Source: Chloroflexi bacterium UBA4730
GTDB taxonomy: Bacteria > Chloroflexota > Limnocylindria > P2-11E
Reading direction: 5' to 3'
DNA: 22,109 nt
NCBI GenBank assembly: GCA_002404155.1
Contig: DHJC01000068.1
Location: 1 to 22,109 of the forward strand
Below are positions 13,197 to 19,915 of this stretch, piece by piece. Below the pieces are notes generated by a model. It was not told where the DNA came from and searched no databases. It worked only from the letters and a program-made list of their open reading frames with translations. The position numbers and the translations under genes were made by a program. Position 1 is the first letter of the stretch. The number at the start of each line of letters is the position of its first letter.

Positions 13197-13795
13197 GAGA
13201 GGCTCTCGACGCCGACGAGCGCTTCCTCGAGCTGGGCCGTGCTGATGGCGCCCTCGCGGAGGACGGTGATCGGCTCGCCCGTGCAGTCGACGATCGTCGA
13301 GCGCTCGCCGACGGTCGTCGTGCCGCCGTCCAGGATGATGGCGACGCGGCCATCGAGCTGCTCGAGCACCTGCTGCGCCGTGATCGGATCCGGCCGCCCC
13401 GAACGGTTCGCGCTCGTCACCGGCAGTCCGCCACCGCTCGCGGCGATGATTCGTCGCGCCACGTCGTTGGCCGGAACGCGGAACGCGATCGTGCCGCGGC
13501 GCGGCGCGACCAGGACGATCGTCAACGGACCCGGCCAGAACCGCGCGGCGAGCGCCCGCGCGGCGGGCGTGACGATCGCGCTCGCTTCGAGGTTCCCGGC
13601 CTCGGACAGGAGGATCGGGATGCGCTTGTCCTTCGGACGGTCCTTCGCCACATACAGCTTGCGGAGGTGGTCATGACCGGCGGCAAGGCCGTACACGGTG
13701 TCGGTGGGAAATGCGACGAGCTCCCCGTTCGCGAGCGCGGTCGCGGCCTCTTCCACCGCCCCTGGCGCATCCGCCGGAAGGAGGCGGGTCTTCAC
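13193..13795 (-). CDS. tsaC: L-threonylcarbamoyladenylate synthase (TsaC/YwlC-type)
   Basis: This enzyme makes threonylcarbamoyl-AMP from Thr, bicarbonate and ATP, the first step of the universal t6A37 modification of tRNAs. It is a single-domain YrdC/TsaC form of about 200 residues without the C-terminal Sua5 domain. Motifs are VAFPTDTVYGLAAG, AKDRPKDKRIPILL (the K..R nucleotide contacts), RFWPGPLTIVLVA, FRVPAND and GLPVTSANRSG. I chose the GTG at 13793-13795, because an AGGA eight bases upstream fits. An ATG at 13838-13840 is in frame but has no Shine-Dalgarno and would overlap the candidate small ORF. It sits between prmC and rpiB, as in many Gram-positive-type genomes. Confidence 0.95.
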   Translation of the reverse strand: MKTRLLPADAPGAVEEAATALANGELVAFPTDTVYGLAAGHDHLRKLYVAKDRPKDKRIPILLSEAGNLEASAIVTPAARALAARFWPGPLTIVLVAPRRGTIAFRVPANDVARRIIAASGGGLPVTSANRSGRPDPITAQQVLEQLDGRVAIILDGGTTTVGERSTIVDCTGEPITVLREGAISTAQLEEALVGVESLS

Positions 13796-13805
13796 TCCGG
13801 CAATC

Positions 13806-13922
13806 CTAGCGACGGGCGGCCTGCCGAGCGGGCCTCGCATCCAGGGGGAAATCGTCGACCGCTTCCAGATGCGCGAGCGCGTGCTTCCGCGGCCCGATCA
13901 GCGCGGTCCCCGGCGTGATCAT
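13806..13922 (-). CDS. Candidate 38-aa small protein between prmC and tsaC
   Basis: A 38-codon ORF starts at an ATG overlapping the prmC stop (ATGA), and its TAG is embedded in the AGGA that serves tsaC (TAGGA). Both ends therefore have translational-coupling geometry. About 84% of its third codon positions are G or C, like real genes here. The product starts MITPGTALIGPRKHALAHL, continues with an acidic EAVDDFPLD, and ends in a basic ARQAARR. It has no membrane helix, signal peptide or domain I recognise. It could be a genuine small protein or a decayed fragment. Confidence 0.5.
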   Translation of the reverse strand: MITPGTALIGPRKHALAHLEAVDDFPLDARPARQAARR

Positions 13923-14752
13923 CGAACGACCCGCACGACCCGGTCGAGCCCGGCGAGATCTTGAACGACGTCGACGCTACCGAGCGGCGCGAGCAACGTG
14001 GCGATGCTCTCGACCTGCGGCGGATCGCACTCGAAGAATGCCGCGCCGTCCGGGGCGAGCACGCGCCGCAGATCGGCGATCGCGCGCCGCACCAGCCCGA
14101 GGCCGTCGGGGCCAGCGACGGTCGCGACCCGCGGCTCGAACGCGAGCGCCGTGCGATCGCCCGCGAGCCGCTCGAGCTCCTCGTCACGCAGGTACGGCAG
14201 ATTCGCCGCGACGGCGTCCACGGCCTCGATGACGGGCGCGAGCAGGTCGCCCTCGCGGAAGTCCACGCGGGCGCCGAGCGCGCCGGCATTCGCCCTCGCG
14301 ACGGCGAGCGCGTCGGCCGACACGTCGGTCGCGATGAGCCTGAGCTGGGGCTCGCTCACCGCGAGCGCGACCGCGATCGCGCCGGAGCCGGTCCCGACGT
14401 CGACCACGGTGAGCGGTCTGCCGGCGACCCACGCGCGCACCGCGTCCACGAGCACTTCCGTCTCGGGCCGTGGCACGAGCACCCGCGGATCGACGCTGAG
14501 GCGCAGGCCATAGAACTCCTTGATCCCGCGGAGGTACGCGACCGGCATGCCGGCCGCGCGCTTCGCGATGAGCGCGTCGAACCGAGCGGTCTCGTCGGCG
14601 CTGAGCTCGATCTCCGGATGCGCGACGAGGGCTTCCTTCGCCACACCGAGCGTGTGCGCGAGGAGCACATCGGCGTCGAGCGCGGGGACCGGCGCGCCCG
14701 CGCGACGCAAGGTGTCGGTGGCGCGGCTGCGGGCCGCGCCGCGGGTGGGCAC
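13919..14752 (-). CDS. prmC: Release factor glutamine methyltransferase (PrmC/HemK-like)
   Basis: This enzyme methylates the Gln of the GGQ motif of peptide-chain release factors, using SAM. It is 277 residues with the PrmC layout. A small N-terminal helical domain (about 10-80, ALDADVLLAHTLGV, YLRGIKEFYGL) is followed by the SPRPETE-type motif (VLVPRPETEVLVD) and motif I VVDVGTGSGAIAVALA. The catalytic motif IV reads NLPY (184-187), where the family normally has NPPY. The GTG start at 14750-14752 lacks a Shine-Dalgarno and lies only 20 bases from the divergent start at 14773; a TTG at 14710 is an alternative. It opens the long leftward housekeeping operon. No prfA is in the window. Confidence 0.92.
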   Translation of the reverse strand: MPTRGAARSRATDTLRRAGAPVPALDADVLLAHTLGVAKEALVAHPEIELSADETARFDALIAKRAAGMPVAYLRGIKEFYGLRLSVDPRVLVPRPETEVLVDAVRAWVAGRPLTVVDVGTGSGAIAVALAVSEPQLRLIATDVSADALAVARANAGALGARVDFREGDLLAPVIEAVDAVAANLPYLRDEELERLAGDRTALAFEPRVATVAGPDGLGLVRRAIADLRRVLAPDGAAFFECDPPQVESIATLLAPLGSVDVVQDLAGLDRVVRVVR

Positions 14753-14772
14753 ATTGGAAGTATCGTCGCGCC

Positions 14773-15747
14773 GTGCTCGGTATCCGTGACGTCGAGGCCG
14801 CGCGGCTCGTCGTCGATCGGTATCTCCCGCGCGCGCCGATCGAGCGCTCCCCCTACCTCTCGCAGCTCCTGGGCGCGGAGATCCTCCTCAAGATCGAGAC
14901 GTTCAAACCCACGCGGACGTTCAAGGTGCGGGGCGCGCTGAACAAGATCGCGTCGCTCGACGACGCCGCGCGCGCGCGCGGCATGGTTGCCGCATCCGCG
15001 GGCAGCCACGCGCAGGGCGTCTCGTACGCGGCGTACCGGCTCGGTGCCCCGGCCACCGTCGTCATGCCGCGCGGTGTGTCCGACACGATCATCGGCGTCT
15101 GCCGCGCCTACGGCGCCGAGGTGCTGCTCGAGGGCGAGATGTACGACGACACCCTCGCACTCGCGCACCGGATCGAGCGCGAGCAGGGCAAGACATTCGT
15201 ACACCCGTACGCGGACCCGCTCATCATCGCGGGCCAAGGGACGATCGGGCTCGAGATCCTGGACGACGTGCCGGATGTGGATACGGTCGTTGTCCCGGTC
15301 GGCGGCGGTGGCTTGATCGGCGGAGTGGCGCTGGCATTGAAGGAAAGGCGGCCGGCGGTGCGGGTCATCGGCGTCGAGCCCGACGGCGCCGACGCGATCC
15401 GCCGCTCGCGCCTGGCCGGCCACCCGGTGACGGTCGACCATCCGCACAGCATCGCGGACAAGCTCGTCGCGAAGGGCACCGAGCAGCTGAACGTCGATCT
15501 CGTCCGGAAGTACGTGGACGACATCGTCACGGTCACCGACGCAGCACTCGAGGCCGCCACATACGACTACCTCGAGCGGCTGTCCCTTCTGGTCGAGCCA
15601 TCCGGTGCGGCCACCCTCGCGGCCGTCCGCTCGGGAGCGATCCGGCCGGTCGGAAGGACGGTCCTCGTCGTGAGCGGCGGCAATGCCGGCGCACCCGACC
15701 TCGCGCGGATCCTCGCCGAACACGGCGCGAAGGCAGCTCTCGCGTGA
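14773..15747 (+). CDS. Threonine/serine dehydratase-like PLP enzyme (no ACT domain)
   Basis: A fold-type II PLP enzyme of 324 residues, the size of catabolic threonine dehydratase (TdcB) or serine racemase. It lacks the C-terminal ACT regulatory domain of biosynthetic IlvA. The Schiff-base Lys51 lies in TRTFKVRGALNKI. The phosphate-binding glycine loop is VPVGGGGLIGG, and VVSGGNAGAPD lies near the C-terminus. The PLP-ring contact motif, usually S(S/A)GNHAQG, is SAGSHAQG here (Ser78 instead of Asn). Likely activity is deamination of Thr or Ser to the 2-oxoacid, but racemase activity cannot be excluded. The GTG at 14773 has GGAAG 12 bases upstream. It is divergent from prmC by 20 bases and overlaps yjbQ by 4 bases. 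Confidence 0.9.
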   Translation: MLGIRDVEAARLVVDRYLPRAPIERSPYLSQLLGAEILLKIETFKPTRTFKVRGALNKIASLDDAARARGMVAASAGSHAQGVSYAAYRLGAPATVVMPRGVSDTIIGVCRAYGAEVLLEGEMYDDTLALAHRIEREQGKTFVHPYADPLIIAGQGTIGLEILDDVPDVDTVVVPVGGGGLIGGVALALKERRPAVRVIGVEPDGADAIRRSRLAGHPVTVDHPHSIADKLVAKGTEQLNVDLVRKYVDDIVTVTDAALEAATYDYLERLSLLVEPSGAATLAAVRSGAIRPVGRTVLVVSGGNAGAPDLARILAEHGAKAALA

Positions 15748-16160
15748 GCACGGCACACCTCGGGCTGCGGATCGAGACCAACATGAAGACCGAGACCGTC
15801 GACATCACCGCTCGGGTCGCCCAGAAGGTGAAGGACGCGAAGATCACTGACGGCATCTGCGTCGTGACCGTCGCGCACACGACCGCCGGCGTGTTCGTGA
15901 ACGAGAACGCCGACCCCGACGTGCAGCGCGATCTCCTCGTCACGCTCGCGCGACTGGTCCCCGACCTGGGTGACTATCGCCACGCGGAAGGAAATGGCCC
16001 CGCGCACATCAAGTCCGTGCTCGTCGGTGGCGATATCACGGTCGCGATAAAGAATGGCGGGCTGGCTCTCGGCCAGTGGCAGGGCATCTACTTTGCGGAG
16101 TTCGACGGGCCGCGCACGCGGAACGCGACCGTCACGGTCATCGGGGATCGCGCGGGCTAA
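15744..16160 (+). CDS. YjbQ/UPF0047 family protein
   Basis: A 138-residue member of the conserved YjbQ (UPF0047) family, whose members show weak thiamin-phosphate-synthase-like activity; the physiological role is unresolved. Family motifs are complete: VTVAHTTAGVFVNENADPDV, RHAEGNGPAHIKSVLVG and GQWQGIYFAEFDGPR. The conserved His and Glu residues near the proposed metal/active site are present. The GTG start at 15744 overlaps the stop of the dehydratase gene as GTGA. It lies upstream of tldD, separated by 29 bases plus the tldD ribosome-binding site. Confidence 0.94.
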   Translation: MSTAHLGLRIETNMKTETVDITARVAQKVKDAKITDGICVVTVAHTTAGVFVNENADPDVQRDLLVTLARLVPDLGDYRHAEGNGPAHIKSVLVGGDITVAIKNGGLALGQWQGIYFAEFDGPRTRNATVTVIGDRAG

Positions 16161-16174
16161 ACTCGCCGTCTCTA

Positions 16175-16183
16175 GGGGAGGAG
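16175..16183 (+). promoter_or_regulatory. Strong Shine-Dalgarno of tldD, placed before an in-frame ATC
   Basis: The sequence GGGGAGGAG is the best ribosome-binding site on the plus strand of the window. Six bases after it comes ATC (16190), in frame with tldD. The first ATG is 33 bases away (16217) and an in-frame TTG 21 bases away (16205), both too far for normal spacing. It therefore decides, or at least questions, the tldD start. Confidence 0.7.
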
Positions 16184-16216
16184 CGACCCATCTCTACCGT
16201 CACGTTGCCTCGCCCC

Positions 16217-17617
16217 ATGGCGGTCACCGAACAGGACGCTGCTCGCGCGCTGCGCACCGCGCTGTCGCGCGGCGGCGAGTGGGCCGAGCTGTTCTGGGAG
16301 CGTCACAACGTCGTGACGCTGACGCTTGACGACAACAAGCTCGAGGACGCGATCACCGGCGTCGATCAGGGAGCAGGCATCCGCGTCACCGTGGGCGACC
16401 GCGGGGTGTACGCGAACGGCAACGTGAACGACGGTGATGACCTCCTGGCCATCGCCGGACGCGCCGCGGCGGCCATCGCGGATGACGGGGGCGTGCGCGA
16501 GGTCACCGCGATCTCCGCCGACGAGCTCCCCCGGCCGTCCACGGTCGCGATCGATCCGCGGACCGTGCCGATCGAGCGCAAGGTCGAGCTCATGAAGCTC
16601 GCGAACGAGCGGGCGCGGGCCTTCGACCCGCGGGTGCACCAGGTGACCGTGCTGTACCGCGAGAGCGTGCAGGACATCGTCGTCGCGAACAGCGAGGGCC
16701 GGTTCCGGAAGGACCGCCGCACGCGCCTCGTGTTCGGCGTCCTCGTCACAGCGAAGCAGGGTGACGTGCTCGAGTCCGGATACAAGGCGAAAGCCGGCAC
16801 CGAGGGTTTCGAGATGCTGACCGACGCTGTCGTCCTAGAGACGACCGGGACCGCGGCGCGCCTCGCCGTCCAGAACGTCGCCGCCGAACCCGCACCTGCG
16901 GGCACGTACACGGTGGTCCTTTCGAGCGAGGCCGGCGGCACGCTCATCCACGAATCGGTCGGGCATGGGCTCGAAGCCGACCTCAACCTGAAGGGCATGT
17001 CGGTGTACTCCGGCCGGCTCGGACAGAAGGTCGCGAGCGATCTCATCACCGTCCTTGACGACGGCACCGATCCGGGCAAGCGCGGGACGCAGGCGATGGA
17101 CGACGAGGGCACCCAGACCCACCGCACCGTGCTGATCGAGAACGGCATCCTGAAGACCTATTTGAGCGACAAGAAGCACGCCCGCAAGCTCGGCATCGCC
17201 GAGAGCGGCAACGGCCGGCGCGAATCGTTCCGCCACCTGCCGATCTGCCGGATGACGACCACCATGATCGCGCCCGGCACGTCTGACCCGGCGGCCATCC
17301 TCGCCTCGGTGAAGGACGGCATCTTCGTGAAGGGCATGGGTGGCGGCCAGGTCGACGTCGTGAGCGGCAACTTCGCGTTCGAGATCACCGAGTGCTATCG
17401 CATCCGCGACGGGAAACAGGCCGAACCGCTCCGCGGTGCAACCCTCGTCGGACAGGGACCAACGCTCATGAGCGAGATCGACATGGTCGGTTCGGACCTC
17501 GGGTACTCCGTCGGCACGTGCGGCAAGGACGGCCAGGGCGCGCCGGTCGCCGACGCCCAGCCCACGCTCCGCATCCCGAGCGTCGTCGTCGGCGGGAAGG
17601 TCATGGCACAGGCATGA
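16217..17617 (+). CDS. tldD: TldD metalloprotease subunit
   Basis: This is the catalytic half of the TldD/TldE zinc protease, which in E. coli removes leader peptide from microcin B17 and degrades CcdA. The protein is 466 residues from the first ATG. The zinc motif HExxxH is HESVGH (245-250) in GGTLIHESVGHGLEADL. The third ligand is Cys435 in GTCGKDGQ, matching E. coli VCGKEGQ. Other family parts are RHLPICRMTTTMI and VKGMGGGQVDVVSGNF. The start is uncertain: the ATG at 16217 has no nearby Shine-Dalgarno, whereas an in-frame ATC at 16190 (product beginning STVTLPRPMAV after the initiator) is ideally spaced from GGGGAGGAG. It overlaps tldE by 4 bases (ATGA), so the two subunits are co-translated. 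Confidence 0.94.
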   Translation: MAVTEQDAARALRTALSRGGEWAELFWERHNVVTLTLDDNKLEDAITGVDQGAGIRVTVGDRGVYANGNVNDGDDLLAIAGRAAAAIADDGGVREVTAISADELPRPSTVAIDPRTVPIERKVELMKLANERARAFDPRVHQVTVLYRESVQDIVVANSEGRFRKDRRTRLVFGVLVTAKQGDVLESGYKAKAGTEGFEMLTDAVVLETTGTAARLAVQNVAAEPAPAGTYTVVLSSEAGGTLIHESVGHGLEADLNLKGMSVYSGRLGQKVASDLITVLDDGTDPGKRGTQAMDDEGTQTHRTVLIENGILKTYLSDKKHARKLGIAESGNGRRESFRHLPICRMTTTMIAPGTSDPAAILASVKDGIFVKGMGGGQVDVVSGNFAFEITECYRIRDGKQAEPLRGATLVGQGPTLMSEIDMVGSDLGYSVGTCGKDGQGAPVADAQPTLRIPSVVVGGKVMAQA

Positions 17618-18966
17618 GCGAGAAGCTCGCGAACGAGGCCGTCGTCGATCGCGCGGTCGCGTCGATCAGAGGGCTGCGCGTCGACGGCGGCGAGGTCTTC
17701 CTGCGCGACGGACAATCGACCTCGATCGAGGTGCGCGACGGCGAGGTCGAGAACGTCATCACCCGCGGCGAGCGCGGGATCGGCCTCCGCGTCCTGCGCG
17801 CCGGCCACGTCGGATTCGCGTACTCGAGCGATCTCTCGCCCGATGGCATCGAAGAGTGCGTCACGTCCGCGCGGGACATCGCCGCCGTGACGGAGCCGGA
17901 CCCCGATGTCTCGATCGCGACCCGCACGATCGAGAGCCCCGATCTCAACCTCTACGAGCAGGGCATCGACGGCCGCTCGGTCACGGAACGGACGAGCGTG
18001 GCACTCGCGGTGGAACGCGCGGCGAGGAACGTCGACGCCCGCATCAGCGGCTTTCGCAAGACGACGTACAGCGACGGCACGATAACGACGATCGTCGCGA
18101 CGACCGCAGACGTCCGTGGGACCTATCGCGAAACGTACTTCAGCATCGGAACGTCGGCGGTCGCGACGGCGGACGAGGACCGGCAGATCGGCTACCACGG
18201 CGAGGCGAAGCGCCAATTCGCGGCCATCGATCCCGAGGCCGTGGGACGGCGCTCCGCAGAGCTCGCGGTGGGCAAGCTCGGGGCGCAAACCTTCAAGACG
18301 CAGAGCCTGCCGATCGTGCTCGACCCGTACATGGGCATGGCCCTGCTCGGTGCGCTCGTGCCGCTGTTCTCGGCCGATTCGGTCATCAAAGGCAAGAGCC
18401 TCTTCGCCGGGAAGCTCGGTGAGCAGGTCGCGAGCGACCGCGTCACGATCATCGACGACGCCCGCATGCCGGGCGCCCTGCGCACCGCGCCGTTCGACGG
18501 CGAAGGCGTCGCGACGACCACGCGCACCCTCGTCGACACGGGCATACTCCGCGGCTACCTATCGTCGCTGAAGACGTCGAAGAAGATGGTGCAGGCGCCG
18601 ACCGGCAACGCGCGGCGCGGCAGCTACGCGACGCCGAGCCGCATCGGCGCGGCGAACTTCCACCTCGCGCCCGGCGCGCCCACGCCCGATGCGTTGATCA
18701 ACGGCCTCGATCGCGCGCTGCGGATCAGCTCGCTGCTCAACCTGCACACGATCGATCCGATCTCCGGGGAGTTCTCGCTGGGCGCGACCGGTGACTACCT
18801 CGAGAAGGGTGAGCGCAGGTACCCGGTCCGAGGCATCACCATCGCGGGCAATCTCACGACGCTGCTGGCGTCGATCACGGGTGTCGCGAACGACCTGGTG
18901 TTCGGCGCCTCGGGCCTCGGCAGCCCGACATTCGTGATCTCCGAGCTGTCCATCGGAGGGGCCTGA
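17614..18966 (+). CDS. pmbA: TldE/PmbA subunit of the TldD/E protease
   Basis: A 450-residue partner of TldD. It has the same fold but lacks the HExxxH zinc site: the equivalent region reads LPIVLDPYMGMALLGALVP. It is needed to form the heterodimeric barrel in which the single TldD site works. Other family segments are DGQSTSIEVRDGEVENVI at the N-terminus, SLFAGKLGEQVASD and the C-terminal SGEFSLGATGDYLEKGE. The ATG at 17614 overlaps the tldD stop as ATGA. Equimolar production fits the known heterodimer. Substrates in this organism are unknown; no microcin-like precursor or modifying enzyme is visible nearby. Confidence 0.94.
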   Translation: MSEKLANEAVVDRAVASIRGLRVDGGEVFLRDGQSTSIEVRDGEVENVITRGERGIGLRVLRAGHVGFAYSSDLSPDGIEECVTSARDIAAVTEPDPDVSIATRTIESPDLNLYEQGIDGRSVTERTSVALAVERAARNVDARISGFRKTTYSDGTITTIVATTADVRGTYRETYFSIGTSAVATADEDRQIGYHGEAKRQFAAIDPEAVGRRSAELAVGKLGAQTFKTQSLPIVLDPYMGMALLGALVPLFSADSVIKGKSLFAGKLGEQVASDRVTIIDDARMPGALRTAPFDGEGVATTTRTLVDTGILRGYLSSLKTSKKMVQAPTGNARRGSYATPSRIGAANFHLAPGAPTPDALINGLDRALRISSLLNLHTIDPISGEFSLGATGDYLEKGERRYPVRGITIAGNLTTLLASITGVANDLVFGASGLGSPTFVISELSIGGA

Positions 18967-18970
18967 CCCC

Positions 18971-19915
18971 GTGGCCTGGCGCGCGCTGCTGCGCGGCGAC
19001 CCCCTGCCCTGGCCGCTCGAGCGCGGCGATCCGGCCGTGCGCGCAAACACGCTGCGCTCGCTCCTCGATCGCGGCCCGCGCGACCCCGAGCTGCGAGAGG
19101 CCCAGAGCCGCGCGCTGGGCGCGCCGCCGAACTCGACCATCCTGACGCGCCAGGGCGCCGACGGCCGCTGGGCCGGTTCGTCGATGTACTCACCGAAGTA
19201 CCTCTCGTCGCATTGGCAGAACCTCCTCCTGGTCGAATACGGCGTGGACCCCGGTGACCCGCGGGTGCGGCGCGCAGTGCGGAAGATCGTCGAGGACCTG
19301 AGCACGCGCCCGAACGGCATGGGGTGGGTCCTCGATCGGGACCACGGCGTGTCCTGCTTTACCGGCAACGTCGTGCGCTACGTCGCGCTCGCGGGATACG
19401 GAACCGATCCGCAGCTTGAGTCGCTCGTCGAACGCCTCGTGCGCGACTCGAAGAAGTTCGACGTGGCGTGCTACATCAACGACGAGAACCCCCGCGCGTG
19501 GGGCTACGCCCGGCTCGTGTGGGGGCTCGCGGCACTCCCTGAATCGGCGCGCACCCGCGACGTCGAGCGCACCCTGCGACGCGGCGTCGAGTTCCTGTTC
19601 AGCTACAAGGTCGAGCGCGGCGCGTATCCCACGGCCTACGGACGCAGTGACCTGTGGCGCCAGCTCTCGTTCCCGCTCTTCTACCAAGCCGACGTCCTGT
19701 TCGTGCTCCGTGCCATCGATGCCGCCGGCGAGATCGACGACCCACGCGCCCAGCCCGCACTCGCCTGGCTGCTCGCACGCCAGGACGCCCGCGGGCGGTG
19801 GGGCGGACGCGCGCCGTACGCCGACCGGATGCCCTCACGCGTCGACGTGAGCAAGTGGGTCACCCTGCAGGTCGCGACGATCCTGACGCACGCCTTCGGC
19901 GAGGCCTTGAACTGA
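18971..19915 (+). CDS. Alpha/alpha-toroid protein with QW-like repeats (prenyltransferase/squalene-cyclase-like fold)
   Basis: A 314-residue protein that looks helical throughout. Two motifs match the QxxxGxW signature of terpene-cyclase/prenyltransferase repeats: QGADGRW (61-67) and QDARGRW (271-277). Between them are repeat-like helical segments such as HWQNLLLVEYGVDPGDPRV and LWRQLSFPLFYQADVLFVL. The DxDD/DDTA catalytic motifs of real cyclases are not visible, so enzymatic function is doubtful; a binding or scaffold role is possible. The GTG at 18971 starts 4 bases after tldE with no obvious Shine-Dalgarno, suggesting coupling. Its tight placement directly after tldD-tldE is noteworthy. 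I do not know a characterised homologue. Confidence 0.65.
   Translation: MAWRALLRGDPLPWPLERGDPAVRANTLRSLLDRGPRDPELREAQSRALGAPPNSTILTRQGADGRWAGSSMYSPKYLSSHWQNLLLVEYGVDPGDPRVRRAVRKIVEDLSTRPNGMGWVLDRDHGVSCFTGNVVRYVALAGYGTDPQLESLVERLVRDSKKFDVACYINDENPRAWGYARLVWGLAALPESARTRDVERTLRRGVEFLFSYKVERGAYPTAYGRSDLWRQLSFPLFYQADVLFVLRAIDAAGEIDDPRAQPALAWLLARQDARGRWGGRAPYADRMPSRVDVSKWVTLQVATILTHAFGEALN

Noticed and set aside
14356..15756. A 466-codon minus-strand open frame across the dehydratase gene and into prmC
   Set aside because: It is a shadow of conserved genes in other frames, Arg/Asp-rich, and without recognisable motifs.
18971..19915. Squalene-hopene cyclase or protein prenyltransferase
   Set aside because: Only two QW-like motifs and none of the catalytic Asp motifs are present, and the protein is too short for a triterpene cyclase.
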